DNA from: Darksidea phi
Taxonomy: Eukaryota > Ascomycota > Dothideomycetes > Pleosporales > Lentitheciaceae
Length of the DNA: 59,899 bases
Assembly: GCA_030770425.1 (NCBI GenBank)
Contig: JASJFT010000253.1
Location: 1-59,899, forward strand
Reading direction: 5' to 3'
Position 1 is the first letter of the stretch. Every line of letters begins with the position of its first letter. The notes under the pieces are model-generated. The model was not told the origin of the DNA. It did not search any database and was given only the letters and a program-made list of their open reading frames with translations. Positions 1 through 14,428 of the stretch are shown here, piece after piece. The translations under genes and the position numbers were made by a program.

Positions 1-1948
1 TTAGCTAATATTTTATATTAATCTTAGTTTAGATATACTTTAGATATTTATTCTCTAGGTATTTATACTATAGTCTTTCTAGGATATAGTTTAATAGTAG
101 TAGTAGTTCTAGTATAATTCTAATATATCCCTTTCGTTACTAATTCTCGAATTATTATTATCTATATACTACTTCTAGTATAACTACTTAGATAATCCTT
201 TTATTATAGTCCTTTACTAAGTAGTAGTTATTTTTTTATTTTACTTTCTTATAGAGTCTATATTCTTTTTATATATATAAGACCTACGTAATCTTAAAGT
301 ATACTAAATATCTTATTTTATATTATAGATTATTCTTTAGATTAATCTTATATCTCTAATTATTATATTTTATAGAGGTCGTTCTTATAGGAATCTATTA
401 TTTAATTACTATATACTATAGTTACTCTTTATTAATTATCTTTATAATATACCGTATTTCTTTCTAGGTTTCTTAGTTAGGTATAAGGTCTATAATAATA
501 AAGTCTTATTTAACCTATTATTTAAAATCTTTAAATAGTTAATATATTAGATAAGATCTAGACTATTCTTCGTAGATCTTTTATATTATTATAGATATTA
601 TAGTTTTCTTTATAAACTATAAGGTTTAGGTATAAGTTATATTAAGTTTTAGTACTAGTTCTATTTCTTCTTTAGATAGTCGAATTATTTATAGATATCT
701 AGCGTTCTTATATAATATAACTAGATTTTTATCTTCTAGTTTTAAGGACTTATTATTATTATTAATTATTTATAATAGTATATTTAGGATATTATTAAAG
801 TCTTTCTACTTTATAAATAAGCCTTTCTTAGGTACTTTTTCTTATACTTCTAGTAAGAACGAAACTCTCCTTTAAGACTTCTAAGTCGTAGCTACCTACT
901 ATTTCTATAGTTAATAGCTAGTATTTAACTTAGCTTTATAGTATATCTTATACTAGTTATATATATAAGTTATCTAATATATAATATTATATTTTTATAT
1001 TATAGCTACTCTATCCCTTTTATCCTACTAAGTATACTAGGGTTTCTCCTTTTTTAGATCTAACTTATAGTCTTTTACTAGATATCCTTACTTCTTATAT
1101 TTAAAGTATACTCGTTTTTTATAGAGCTCTTATTTCTTAGGATTCTATTTCCCTTTCTTAGGCTCTAAGCTAGCCCCTAGGACTATTAGCTCTAGTTCGT
1201 AGTATTTTTCTTCTTTTTTTTTTTATAGAATCCGACCTTCTCCTTTTTCTCCTAGTTCTAGAGATAGAGGTTATCGTCGATTCTAATAGCCTATTTAATT
1301 ATCTTTTATATAGTTTATAGTCTATTTATTTAAATTATTTTATATTAAATATTATCTTTTAGTCCTTTATAGTAGTATAATATAAGAGCTACTTCTCCCT
1401 ACTAGATCTTAGTCGTAAGTTATTCGAACTTAGATATATATACGACGGCGGATTTAGTTTACTTAAGATATACGATTTTTTACTTTACTAGCCTTTTTAA
1501 GTCGATATCTTTAAATATAATATATAACTTATTCTTAAAGTACTTATAACTTAAGAAAATAGCTCTAGTTTTATTACTCTAACGGGTTTTATTAAGTCGT
1601 AGTCTTTTATTTAGATAGGTTTCGAACTAAGTAATAGCTCTTTCTATAAACTATACTACTATAAACGATACTTTTAAGATTTTATTAGGTAGCTATATCT
1701 TATTAAGGTTAAGATAGATTACTATATTAGCTAGAAATCCCTTAAGTTTAGATTATATTCTATTAAACTTCTCTAGTTCTTCTAATTTTAACGATTTCCT
1801 TACGTATTTTTATAACTCTTTAGTTAATATTATAATTTATACTTCTAGTACGTTCTCTTATTTTTTAAACGTATACTAATTCTTAATAACTCTTTTAAAG
1901 TTTTCTATAGTTATACTTTCTTCTAGGGAATTAAACTCTTTATAGCTC
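1..1948 (-). mobile_element. Left part of an older antisense Ty3/gypsy element (B1), interrupted
   Basis: This segment matches 11,935-13,888 almost base for base in the same orientation, so it is the 5' (gag-side) part of the same element family lying on the minus strand. It starts before the window. Its continuation is found at 9315 after the inserted element A: the bases just before 1949 and just after 9314 join to reproduce the uninterrupted sequence of the second copy around 13,880-13,900. All reading frames are broken by stop codons from RIP. Confidence 0.85.
1944..1948. repeat. Target site duplication, left (AGCTC)
   Basis: The five bases AGCTC precede the left LTR of element A and recur directly after its right LTR at 9315-9319. 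A five-base duplication is usual for Ty3/gypsy integrases. Confidence 0.85.
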
Positions 1949-2382
1949 TATTATAACTCTAGGATTAGAGGGGTATAGAATAAGCTTTAATATAGCTATA
2001 ATAGTCGAGCTATACTTAGTTAGTAATCTAATATTATATAATCTAGAAGTTATAGAAGTTACTAAGATAACTACTTCTATAACTACTATAGAAGTTATAA
2101 AAGTTATAGAAGTTACTACTTCTACTACTACTACTACTATCTTAAGGAATAAGGACGGGTATAAGAGAGTAGAGGATCTTTTAAACTTTTATTTTAATTC
2201 CTTATAGTTAATCTTTAGTTCTTTATCTAATACTTATAAATAAGATTAGATCTTTTCCTAAGTAGTTATTCTAGTAATAGAATTCGTTAACTTAATCTTA
2301 ATCTATTAAAAACTAATAGTATAATAAATATTCTATTAGTTCTAATCTAGATACTATATAAAGGTACGTATAACGTATAATA
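1949..2382 (+). repeat. 5' LTR of element A
   Basis: The 434-base segment is repeated at 8881-9314 with scattered differences. It holds a GAAGTTATA-rich stretch and a run of ACT triplets. Its ends were set by the matching ends of the second copy and by the AGCTC duplication outside them. Confidence 0.88.
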
Positions 2383-2559
2383 TATTAATTACTCTAAACT
2401 AAGATTATATCGATATAGTAACTCTATCTAGCTTATATAATACCTCTAGGGAAAGTATAACTAGGACTTTAATAACGAATCTAGCGGCCCTAATCTAGTA
2501 ATAAGTAGCTTAGATAGTTAAGCTATAGTAGACTATAATATTACTATAAGGATCGCTAT

Positions 2560-3480
2560 AATAGGTATAAGTAGGACTTAGGACGAAATTAAAGATTCTA
2601 ATACTAGAGAAATATAATAGTAGAAAGGAAGACTTAAGACCGTTTCTTATATAATTAGACCTATACTATTAGTTTAACTCTACTACGTTTACTAGTAATT
2701 AGGATAAGATCCTTATCGTAGGTATATATATAATAGAGAAAGTAGCTATATAGATATAGCCCCTAATTAACGACTATATAGCTAACGAGGATTCCTTATT
2801 AAAGTAACGCGACGAAACGAAGATAGTATTTAAAGATTAGAATTTATTTAAGGAATAAATATATATAATCTTTAGAGATATTAATAAGGTCTAATAGACC
2901 GAATACTAAATCTAAAGGCTAAGATAGACTAAATTAGCGAGTATATATACTACTAAATTTAAATAGCTATAGTATAAGATTAACTAGGACGATATACCTC
3001 TTATAGTTATATACTATAATAAACTTAAGAAGCTAATTAAGGACGAGTTAGTCTAGCTTAAAAAATTAAACGACCTAGTAGAACTAATTAAGATAGTAAT
3101 TTATATTAATAATCGACTATACGAACGAGTACTTAAAAAGTAAAATACTATAGGACTAGTAAGAGTCTATAGAAAAGAGTAGGTAGCTTAAAAATACGGG
3201 TTCTATAAGGGCTATAATAAAATAAACGTTAGTATAGTCTAGAAAAAGAAATATCTAAAGAATAAGAAATACGAGTAAGGTAAGAAGTTATAAAAGGTCC
3301 TAGTAGATGAGATAAAACGACGTTAAGACGAAAAAGTATACCTATACTATAGTATATAGGAATACTTTATTAGGGAATATAGTAAAGAAAAGAAGAATAT
3401 AGAAAACTAGAACGACGCTAGACGTATAAATATAATTAGATATAATAAAGAAAAAGAAACTAAGTCTAACTCGATATCTA
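2560..3480 (+). pseudogene. gag remnant of element A with decayed zinc knuckle
   Basis: Plus-strand translation gives long charged stretches broken by stops. Near 3337-3381 the residues are spaced as in a retroviral CCHC knuckle (C-x2-C-x4-H-x4-C), but with Tyr where Cys and His belong. That is what RIP produces from TGY and CAY codons. Outer limits are approximate. Confidence 0.55.
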
Positions 3481-5269
3481 AGATATAGTACGACGTTAGT
3501 AGGTAGAACAAGATTGAAGAAATTACTTAATAATAAGACGACCTAGAGCTTAAAATAGAAGAACTAAAACTTAACGAGCTAGATAAGGTTAGTATAGAAG
3601 ACGTTTTTAGATAGCTAGTATATAATAAGTATTAGAAATACGAGACTAGCTAGTATATTACTAAATATTATACTAATACGAGGAAGCTAATATACGTTAT
3701 AGGAGATCGAGATTAGTAGATAATAGACTAGGTCTTAAGACTTTAAGGACTAGAAGATTATAAGATAACCTAGGATTATAATAATATAAACTATAACGCG
3801 CTACTATAGATAAACTATACGAGAAATTACGAGTACTATATCTAATAGAAGAAGAAAATTATAATACTTCTAGGAAGTAGCTTATACGTATACCTTTAAA
3901 ACGTAGAATATCTAATAGTAGGATATTATATCTACGACTATAATAACTAGACCTAGGCTTATAAGGAGTAAGAATAGCTAGGATAGATTAATTACTATAA
4001 TAATAAATATAATAAGTATTTTCTAATAAAATATACTATAGGACGATAGCTATATAGACTAATCTAGGTAGATACTAAAGGATATAAACGAGATATTAAC
4101 TATAGGATTATATACTAAGAATCTAATTATAAGACTATATATTAAACGTACTACGATCGATTATATATCCTATACCTAGCGTAATAAGAGCTTATAGCTA
4201 GAAGGGAAGAAGATATCTTCTATTAAAATCTTAAAAGGAAGGAATACCTTATTAAACGATATAAATTATATAGATATCTAGTATAGAACTAAGATAATTT
4301 AAAGAACCTAGAGATTAGTAGATAGCTAAGGGCCCTAGGTATATAGTAGGGATATTACGATACCTAGAATAATAAAAATAAGATAGAACCTATTAATTAG
4401 AATATACTATTACTAAAAGGGGAACTATTAGAAGAGTTAAATTAGGAAACGCCCCGTAGAATCGAAAGAGTACTAGATCTAAAAATAGAATAGGTAGACG
4501 AGTTACCTACTCGATAAAACGAGACTAGAGAACTAGAGGAGGACCCTAAAGATTAGGACCTCTACAATAATAAGTTAAAAAACTAGATTATTATTAGCTA
4601 TACTAGGGTTATACTAATAAAAGTATCTAAAAGACGACTCTATAAATTATATAAGAGGGTATATAGTAACTAGCTAGATTAGAAGTAGACGTACGAATTT
4701 ACGAATAGAAAGTCTAAGCTATTATAGATAATAGAGTAGAGTTTATACTCCTATTATCGAAATTAGTAGAGAAATATAAAATTTCTTACTAAGTTAAAGA
4801 AAAATCTATATAAGTAGACCTCGAAGATAGATTATCTATAGAATATAGAGAAGATATAATTCGCCTTAAAATATAAAAAGTAACCCTAGAGGTAGAAAAC
4901 GTTAAAGACTATTATAGGTTTAATATTATAGAAATTAAAGATACTAATATAATTATTAGCTATAACTAGCTAGTAATATATAATCTACGAATAGATTAGA
5001 AGCTACGTAAGATACTAGGTTATAAGTAGGTAGCTCGAGTTATAGAAATTAGAAGACTAGAAAGATCTAGCTACGAGATCTAGTATATACCCTAGAAAGG
5101 GAGAATAGACCTAATTTTATCTTATAAGATTATAAGAATCTATAAGAAGAATCTATAGAAAGTTAATATTATTATAATATAAAGAGTCGCGACCGTATAG
5201 AAAGGACTACGACTAATAATACCTTAAGACTACGAGGAGTTCTAAGAGTTATTTAAAGAATATCTAGAA

Positions 5270-8115
5270 ACCGATTTACTAGAATATTAGGAATAGGATT
5301 ATAAGATATATCTAGAATAAAGTACGAAGCTTAAGCCTAAACCTATATACTCGTTAATAGTAGATTAATAGAAAGAATTAAAGGAGTACTTAGTAAAAAA
5401 CTTAAAAAGAGGATATATTAGAGAAAGCTAGAGCTCTATAGTATTACTAGTTTTATTTATCTTAAAGAAAAATAGAAAGTTATAACTTTATATAGACTAT
5501 AGACGCTTAAATAACGTTATAAGAAAAAATAGATATTTACTACTACTAATTAGAGAACTTATAGACTAGCTCTAAGGAGTTAAGTAGATTACGAAATTTA
5601 ATATCTAAGAAGGATTCTACTAGATTCGAATAGTAAAGAGGTATAAGAAGTATACGGTATTTAAGACCTAATATAGACTTTATAAGTATAGAGTTATACT
5701 ATTTAAACTAATAAATATACTAGTAACGTTTTAGTTAATTATTAATAGAATATTAAATAAATACTTAGATATATTCTATATAGTATATCTAGACGATATT
5801 CTTATATATAGTAAAGGAATACTAGAAGAATATAAAGAATATATAAAAAAAGTACTATAAAAGCTATAGTAAAATAGGTTACTACTTTATTTAGATAAAT
5901 ACGAATTCTATAAAATAGAAACTAAATATCTAGGTTTTATTATTTCGCGAGAAGGAGTATCTATAGACCCTAAGAAAGTATAGACTATAAGAAAATAACT
6001 AACTCTAATATTAGTTAAGAACGTATAATTCTTTTTAAGGTTCGCTAACTTCTATTAGAAGTTTATTAAAGACTACTTAAAGACTATATCTCTACTTATA
6101 AAGGTAACTAAGAAGAAAAAAGAATTTTAATAGAACTAAAAATAATAGAAAGCTTTTAATAAACTTAAAACCCTATTTATATTAGTATCTATATTATAGA
6201 TATACGATCTAATAAGACCTCTTAAAGTAGAGACGGACGTATTAGATTACGTACTAGGAGTAATACTTACCTAGTAGGGGGAGGATAAAAAATAAAGATT
6301 AATATTCTATTATTTACGTAAGTTTAGTAAAGAAGAAGTAAACTATAATATTTATAATAAGGAACTTAGTACTATTATATTAGTATTTAAATAATAGAGA
6401 CTATAGCTTATAGAAGCTAAGTATAAGATTAAGATTATTATAAATTACTAAAACCTTATAAGTTTTATAACTATAAAGAAACTTAATTAATAATAATTCT
6501 AATAGTCGGAATTACTAGTAGATTATAACTTTAAGATAAGTTACTAGCTAAAAATACTAAATAAAGCGGTAGACGCTCTTAGTAGGAGATTAGACCTTTA
6601 AGGTACTAATAAACTCGTCGTATATAAACTAGTTCTATAAAAAGAACTAGATAGAACTCTTATATATAACTATATAAGGCTAGTTAAGATTATAGTAGTA
6701 GTAGATATTAAGAAAAAATAGAGAAATAAGGCTTAAGAAACTATTAAGGATATTAATAGAATATTAAAGGGAGATAATATATACTTTAATAAGAAAGAAT
6801 ACTCCGCTTAAATAAATAACTTAGAGATAAGGTCTTATATACTACTAAGTCTTAGGGGAGACTTAATACGGGAAATCTATAAGAGTAAGATACTAGAATA
6901 CTTAGAAATTAATAAAATAGTTAAATATATAAATAGAGAATACCTACTTACTAATATAAGAGAGGAAGTTCGGAAAGTAATAGACGACTATTTAGAATAT
7001 TCTAAGAATAAATCTAAGAGATATAAGTTCTATAGATTACTCTAACTATTAGTACTATTTAAACGACTATAGACTTATATTATAATAGACTATATAGTAA
7101 AGCTACTACTATTATTAAAACTAGGATTAGGAAGATTATATAATATAATTATAGTAATCGTAGACTAATTAATTAAGGTAGTATACTTTATCCCGACGAA
7201 TAAAGTAATTATAGTAGAAAATATAGCTTATAAGATTAAAAGAATACTTATTACTAATTATAGATTACTAGAATAGATTCTTATAAATAGGAATAAACTA
7301 TTTATCTTAAAGTTTTAGAGTATACTACTTATAAAACTAGAAATTAAAAGAAAGCTATCGACTAGCTTCTATCTATAAATAGATAGTTAGATAGAATAAA
7401 CGAACTAAACTTTAGAGAAGTATCTTAGGTTCTATATTAATAAGTTATAGGATAACTAGGTTAAATTACTACTAATAGTATAATTAGTATATAATAATAA
7501 AAAGTTTATAATAACTAAATACTTATTATACTACGTAAACTATAGATATAAACTAACGATTTATAGAGATCTAAAGAATATTAAGAGTATATCTACTAGA
7601 GTAGAAGATAAAGTCTACTTAATATAAGAATTATATAAAGAACTTAGTATATAGATAGTATATAGAAATCTTATAATAGCTAAAATAGTAAATAAAAGAA
7701 GACTCGAGGGACTAACCCTTAAGAGAGGAGATAAAGTTTTTCTTTTATAACGAAACCTAAAAACTAAACGACTATACGATAAACTAGATAATTTATAAAT
7801 CGGATTATTCGAAATTAAAGAAAAAATAGAACTAGTTAACTATAGGCTAAATCTAGCTAAAGATATAAAGATATATCTAGTATTCTATATATCGTTACTA
7901 GAACTAGTACTAGAAGATACCGAAGTAGCTACTAATATTAAACTTAAGGACGAGGAGTATAAGATTAAGGAAATTTAAGGACTATAAAAGTTCGGACGTT
8001 AGTAGAAATATTTAGTTAAATAGGTAGAATAGTCTACTAGCTAGAATATATAGGAACTAATTAAGAACCTATAGAGCTACTAGAGGCTAGTTAAATAGTA
8101 TTACTAGAGGTACTT
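5270..8115 (+). pseudogene. pol remnant of element A: RT, RNase H, integrase, chromodomain
   Basis: The reverse transcriptase active-site box YLDDILIYS reads at 5786-5812, preceded by a recognisable fingers/palm region with the motif FKLINILVTF. RNase H shows the typical run ending in DIYNKEL-like residues near 6350. Integrase follows, then a chromodomain read as EYKIKEI and YLVKXVE near 7955-8030. Numerous in-frame stops replace former Gln, Arg and Trp codons. An intact relative would encode the polyprotein of a Tf1/sushi-type chromovirus. This copy cannot encode protein. Confidence 0.85.
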
Positions 8116-8880
8116 AGAGGTAGAGGCTCCTAATTATCTAGAAAGGAGAAGTTAATAGACTTATATAGTAAGGGTTACTATAGTAACCTGAATAAGTTAG
8201 AAGAAATAGAATACTTAGCTTTCTCTAATTAGTCTAGCTCTTCGAGGGACGTAAGCTCGTAACGACGTATTTTAATATTATAACGATCTAGGTTCTAAAG
8301 CTACTTTAAGAGATAGGTTTTACGAGTATAAAGCTTAGCTATTTAAATAAAGGTCTTATTATAGGTAGTACGCGCGGTATCTAGTTTAACTTAAAGATTA
8401 GATTTTTATTTATCTATCTTTACCTAATCTCTCTTAGTTACTACTAGGTTATACTTTAACCTATAATAGATATACTCTATATAGGAACTAGACTAAAGGT
8501 TAATATAATAGATTCGAGGAGGCCGTATAGTACGATAATAAGAATAAGGTATTAGTATAGAATAAGAATAAGTAAATAGGTAATCTATAAGATAATAATA
8601 ACGTTCAGAACGAGTTATTATAGGAGTCTTAGGTATCGTTAAGATCTAGGAAGTTAATTAAAGATAGAGAGTAGTTAGTCCCGTATAAACGGCGGATTAA
8701 TTACTCTTATATATTATTAAAAAGACGAAATAACTATAGCTTTAGATAGGCTATATAGTACGTATATATAGAGTACGATACGATTTAGAAAAAGAAACCT
8801 ACTAAGTACGGGTACTACTAGCTAGGGAATAGTAGGTATAATAAAATCTTCGAGAACGAAGCTTAGAAGGAGGAAGTAAG

Positions 8881-9314
8881 TATTATAACCCTAGGATTAG
8901 AGGGGTATAAGGTAAGCTCTAATATAGCTATAATAGCCGAGCTATACTTAGTTAATAATCTAATATTATATAACCTAGAAGTTATAGAAGTTACTAAGAT
9001 AACTACTTCTATAACTACTATAGAAGTTATAGAAGTTATAGAAGTTACTACTTCTACTACTACTACTACTACCTTAAGGAATAAGGATAGGTATAAGAGA
9101 ATAAAGGATCTCTTAGACTTTTATTTTAATTCCTTATAGTTAATCTTTAGTTCTTTATTTAATACTTACGAATAAGATTAAATCTTTTCCTAAGTAGTTA
9201 TTCTAGTAATAGAATTCGTTAACTTAATCTTAATCTATTAGAAACTAATAGTACGATAAATATTTTATTAGTCCTAATCTAGATACCGTATAAAGGTATA
9301 TATAACGTATAATA
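8881..9314 (+). repeat. 3' LTR of element A
   Basis: Direct repeat of 1949-2382, same length. The two LTRs differ at scattered sites, nearly all C/T or G/A, so most of the divergence could be RIP rather than age. Confidence 0.88.
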
Positions 9315-9319
9315 AGCTC
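9315..9319. repeat. Target site duplication, right (AGCTC)
   Basis: Right copy of the five-base duplication flanking element A. The sequence that follows resumes element B1. Confidence 0.85.
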
Positions 9320-9866
9320 TCTACTCCTAAGGGTTTAGCCTAGATTAATAGCTACGTCGCTTTACTTTATTAAGTTCCTTCTCCTACTATTATAATTAGC
9401 TATTCCTATCTACTAGATAGTTAAGGTATTAAACGGGGTCTAGGCCTAATAGATTATTTAGCCTCGTTTAGAATTTATACTTAAGATAGGAAAGACGGAG
9501 TTAAAACGAAGAGATAATAGTTTAATTACGTTAATAGGTAAGGATTAATCTAGATTCGAATTAACTATAAAGAAGAAGACTATCTAGGAAATTCGTAGTT
9601 ATTATATATTAATTTAGTTTCTTTAGATCTATAGCTCTATATCTATAGATCTACTAAGCTATAGCTTTATAGCTCTATTTTAATAGATCTACTAAGCTAT
9701 TACGTAATCCTTTAGATCTATTCTTACTAAGGTATAGATCTATTATATAACTCTTTATTCTCTAATTATAAGGTCCGCGTCGTATTCTTTATTAGAATAG
9801 ATAGTTAGCTCGATCTTTAGTAGTTCTATTTACTAGTAGTCTATAGTATATATTTAGTTTATAACA
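9320..9866 (-). repeat. 5' LTR region of element B1 (minus strand)
   Basis: Matches 13,900-14,428 in the same orientation and 17,606-17,973 in inverted orientation. Read on the minus strand it begins TGTTATAAAC at 9866. It carries repeated AGATCTA motifs. The left limit is approximate because the junction between LTR and internal sequence is not marked by a clear primer-binding site after RIP. Confidence 0.75.
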
Positions 9867-12800
9867 CTCGTAGTATTATCTAATAAATTCTTTTCTTATT
9901 ATCTTAGATATATAGGCCTTTTAGAATATATAAATAATTTTATCTTTTTCTTAGATTACTTCTTAAATTTTATTTTATTTATCTATTAGTTCTATAGTAG
10001 CTATATAGATCTATTAAGTCTATTTATTTCTTTTTAACTTAAGTATTATTTCTTATATTCCTACTAGCTTCGGGTAGTTATAAGTAATTATTCCGTCCGG
10101 TTATAGTTTAAGGATTACTACGCTAGATTTCTCTATTTCTTAGTAATTAGGTCTCCTACTAAGTATATCTACTTATTTATTTTTTAATCCTTTAGTATAT
10201 ATAATCCTAATATTATAGATCGCGAGGGTTTATACCTATTATATCTATCTTCTAATTAAAGATTTATTTATTAAGAATTCTATTAGGTTCTTATAATCTA
10301 TATAGATTATAATAGAGTATTTAGATCCCTATAAATTAGATCTCTATTTCTTTAAAGCTTTAATAATTATTAGTAATTTTTTATTATAGATATTATAGTT
10401 AAGTTTAGCTAGTAATATCTTCTATAAGAAGTAGTATACTAGTCTAAGATTATCTTTATTATCTTTCTATAGTAGTACTACTTCTATTATATAGTCTAAT
10501 ATATCTATCTTAATAATTAAGAGTTCTTTAGGGTTATATATCTTAATTATAGGTTTCTTAGTAAACTATTCTTTAATCTTTTTAAAGGCTTATTAGTATT
10601 CTTCCTTTTATTTAAAAGGTTAGTCCTTTCTAGTAAGCTATATAAGGAGTACTATTATTATACTCTATTATAATATTAGTTTTTAATAGAAGTTATAGAA
10701 TTCTAGAAACGATTATAGCTCCTTAAGATTCTTAGATATAGACTATTCTTTAACTTTCTCGATCTATTATAGATCTACTTTAATTTCTTCTAGTTTAATA
10801 ATAAATTCTAGAAACTTTATTTCTTATATATAGAATTTATATTTTTATAGATAAAGGTATAGTTATACTTTCTTAAGTATCTATAGAACCTTCTTTATAT
10901 ATTCTTTATATTTATCTTCTATTTTAGAATAGATTAGAATATTATCGAGATATACTATTATAAACTAATTAAAGTAGTTTTATAAAATATTATTAATTTA
11001 TTCTTAAAATATTACGGGTATATTAGTAAGTTTAAAAGGTATTACTTAGTACTTATATAATTCTTTCTTAGTTTTAAAAGCTATTTTCTATTCTTTATCT
11101 TTCTTAATTTAGATTTAGTAGTATATATTTTAGATATCTAATTATATAAACTATTTAACTTTCCTTAGTTAATCTTATATTTCTAATATTAGAAATAGAG
11201 GGTATTAGTTTTTAATTATAATATTATTAAGTATTTAGTAATTAATATATAATCGTAGTTCTATAATACTCTTCTTAGATATAAAGAGAACCGAGTAATT
11301 TATAAATAAATTTAAATATCGAATATATCTTTTTATAAGATTTTCTTTAAGGTATTTTATTATAATAGCTTCTTTATTCTTTATTAACTTATAAATTAGT
11401 CTAAATCTTAGAATCTTTTCTTCTTATAGTAGAATTATATAGTCTTAAGACTAGTACTAGAGTAGACTTTTCTTAGATTTTTAAAATAATTCTTCCTATT
11501 TCTTATAATATTCTAGAATACTATAATCTTCTTCTTTAATTATATTAGCTCTTTATAGAAATATTACTTATTAATTTAACTATTAGATACGTAGGTTAGC
11601 TTTCTATAACTATAATATTTCTAAAATTACGTTTTAATCTTCTAATATTCTAATAATATTAAGTATCTCGTTTTCTTTCTTCTAATTATATAGGACGAGC
11701 TTATCTTTAGTTTCGTATATTATAGGTTTATTAAAGGATCCTCCTTTAATAGTATATATAATACTAGGGTATTATTTCTTTTACTAGGGAATCTTCTTTT
11801 ATTAAATAAAGTCTTTATTAATAAAGTTCTATATAGCTCTACTATTAATTAAAGTAGTAATTATTCTTCTTTAGTAGGTTCCTTAAATATAGATATAATT
11901 TTATTCTCTAATTTCTTAAATTCTTATTTTCTTTAGCTAATATTTTATATTAATCTTAGTCTAGATATACTTTAGATATTTATTTTCTAAATATTTATAC
12001 TATAGTCTTTTAAGTATATAATTAAGGAATAAGAGTAATTCTAGTATAATTCTTATATATCCCTTTTATTATTAATTCTTAGATTATTACTATTTATATA
12101 CTACTTTTAGTATAACTACTTAGATAATTCTTTTATTATAATCTTTTATAAGATAGTAGTTATTTTTTTACTTTACTCTTTTATAGAGTTTATACTCTCT
12201 TTATATATATAAGATCTATATAATTTTAAAGTATACTAGATATTTTATTTTATATTATAGATTATTCTCTAGATCGACCTTATATCTCTAATTATTATAT
12301 TTTATAGAGGTTATTTATATAGAAATCTATTATTTAATTACTATATATTATAGTTATTTCTTATTAACTATTTTCGTAATATACTATATTTTCTTCTAAG
12401 TTTCTTAGTTAGGTATAAGATTTATTATAATAAAATTTTATTTAACCTATTATTTAAAATCTTTAAATAGTTAATATATTAGATAAGATCTAGACTATTC
12501 TTTATAAATCTCTTATATTATTATAGGTATTATAGTTTTCTTTATAAATCTTAAGGCTCGAGTATAAGTTATATCGAGTTCTAATATTAATTTTATTTCT
12601 TTTTTAGATAGTCGAATTATCTATAAGTATCTAGTATTCTTATATATTATAACTAGATTTTTATCTTCTAGTTCTAAAGACTTATTATTATTATTAACTA
12701 TTTATAATAATATATCTAAAGTATTATTAAAGTCTTTCTATTCTATAAATAAGTCTTTCTTAAATACTTTTTCTTATACTTTTAACGAGAATAAAACTCT

Positions 12801-14428
12801 TCTCTAAGACTTTTAAGTTATAACTACCTACTATTTCTATAACTAATAGCTAATATTTAATTTAGCTTTATAGTATATCTTATATTAATCGTATATATAA
12901 GTCGTCTAATATATAGTATTATATTCTTATATTATAGCTACTCTATCCTTCTTACCCTATTAGGTATATTAAGATTTTTTCTTTCTTTAATCTAACTTAT
13001 AATCTTTTACTAGATATCCTTACTTTTTATATTTAAAGTATACTTACTTCTTATAGAGCTCTTATTTTTTAGAATTCTATTTCTCTTTTTTATACTCTAG
13101 ACTAGTCTCTAGGACTATTACCTCTAGTCTATAGTATTTTTTTTCCTTCTTCTTTTTATAGAATCCGATCTTTTCTTTTCTTTTTAGGTTCTAGAGATAT
13201 AGATTATTATTAATCTTAATAGCTTATTTAATTAGTTCTCTTATAGTCTAGGGTCGTTCTATCTAAATTATTTTATAACGAATATAGTCTTTTAGTTCTT
13301 TATAGTATTATAATATAAGGACTACTTCTTTCTATTAAATCTTAGTAGTAAGTTATTTAAACTTAGATATATAGGTTATAGTAGATTTTATCTATCTAAG
13401 ATATATAATTTTTTATTTTACTAGTCTTTCTAAGTTAATATTTCTAAAGATAATATATAACTTATTCTTAAAGTACTTATAACTTAAGAAGATAGTCTTT
13501 ATTTTATTACTTTATTAAACTTTAGGTAGTTATAGTTATTTATTTAAATATATTTTAAACTAAGTAATAACTTTCCCTATAAATTAAGTTATTATAAATA
13601 ATACTTTATCGCTCTTAGTAGATAGCTTTATTCTATTAAGATCGAGATAGATTATTATATTAGCTAAAAATTCTTTAAGCTTCGATCTAGTTCTATTAAA
13701 CTTCTCTAGCTCTCTAAGCTTTAATAGTTTACTTATATACCTCTAAAGTTAGATAGTTAATTTTATAAGCTAGACTTCTAGTATATCTTCTCTTTTCTTA
13801 AATATATATTAATTCTTAATAACTCTTTTAAAGTTTTCCGTAGTTATACTATCTTCTAGGAAACTAAATTCCTAATAGCTTTCTACTTCTAAAGGTTCGA
13901 CCTAAGTTAACGGCTACGCCGCTTTACTTTATTAGGTTCCCTCTCCTACTATTATAGTTAGCTATTCCTACCTACTAGATAGTTAAGGTATTAAACGAGG
14001 TCTAGGTCTAATAGATTATTTAGCCTCGTTTAGAGTTTATACTTAAGATAGGAATAAAGAAGTAGAAATAAGTAGATAATAGTTTAATTACGTTAATAGG
14101 CTAGGATTAATCTAGATTCGAATTAATTATAGAGAAGAAGACTATCTAGAAGATTTATAATTATTATATATTAATTTAGTTCCCTTAGATTTATAGCTTT
14201 ATATCTATAGATTTATTAAGCTATAGCTCTATAGCTCTATCTTAATAGATCTACTAAGCTATTACGTAACCCCTTAGATCTATTCTTACTAAGATATAGA
14301 TCTATTATATAACTTTCTATTCTCTAATTATAAGGTCTATGTCGTATTCTTTATTAGAACTAGTAGTTAGCTCGATTTCTAGTAGCTCTATTTACTAGCG
14401 GTCTATAGTATATATTTAGTTCGTAATA
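9867..14428 (-). mobile_element. Second antisense Ty3/gypsy copy (B2), 3'-truncated
   Basis: On the minus strand this copy runs from an LTR at about 13,900-14,428, through a gag region (11,935-13,888, homologous to 1-1948), to reverse transcriptase and RNase H (about 10,300-11,500). It stops near 9867 just after the RNase H/integrase border, abutting the LTR of B1. The minus-strand peptide RPNYQGIEKSS (stops read as Gln) near 10,150 is also found on the plus strand near 15,200. Most of integrase and the 3' LTR are therefore missing. No frame is intact. Confidence 0.78.
13900..14428 (-). repeat. 5' LTR region of element B2 (minus strand)
   Basis: Homologous to 9320-9866. On the minus strand it begins TATTACGAAC at 14,428, a RIP-altered form of the TG start. 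The left limit is approximate. Confidence 0.72.

Larger units (their letters stand above)
1949..9314 (+). mobile_element. Complete but RIP-killed Ty3/gypsy chromovirus (element A)
   Basis: The element is 7366 bases long, with two 434-base LTRs in direct orientation and a five-base target duplication. LTRs begin TATTATAAC and end TATAATA, as expected from TG...CA ends after RIP. The internal plus strand still shows the order of a chromovirus: a zinc knuckle near 3337, reverse transcriptase around 5360-5960, RNase H to about 6560, integrase about 6880-7500 and a chromodomain about 7950-8115. Many TAA and TAG codons break the frames. It is inserted into element B1, which runs the other way. Chromodomains of this class target integration to heterochromatin, which fits nesting in an older element. 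Confidence 0.9.
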
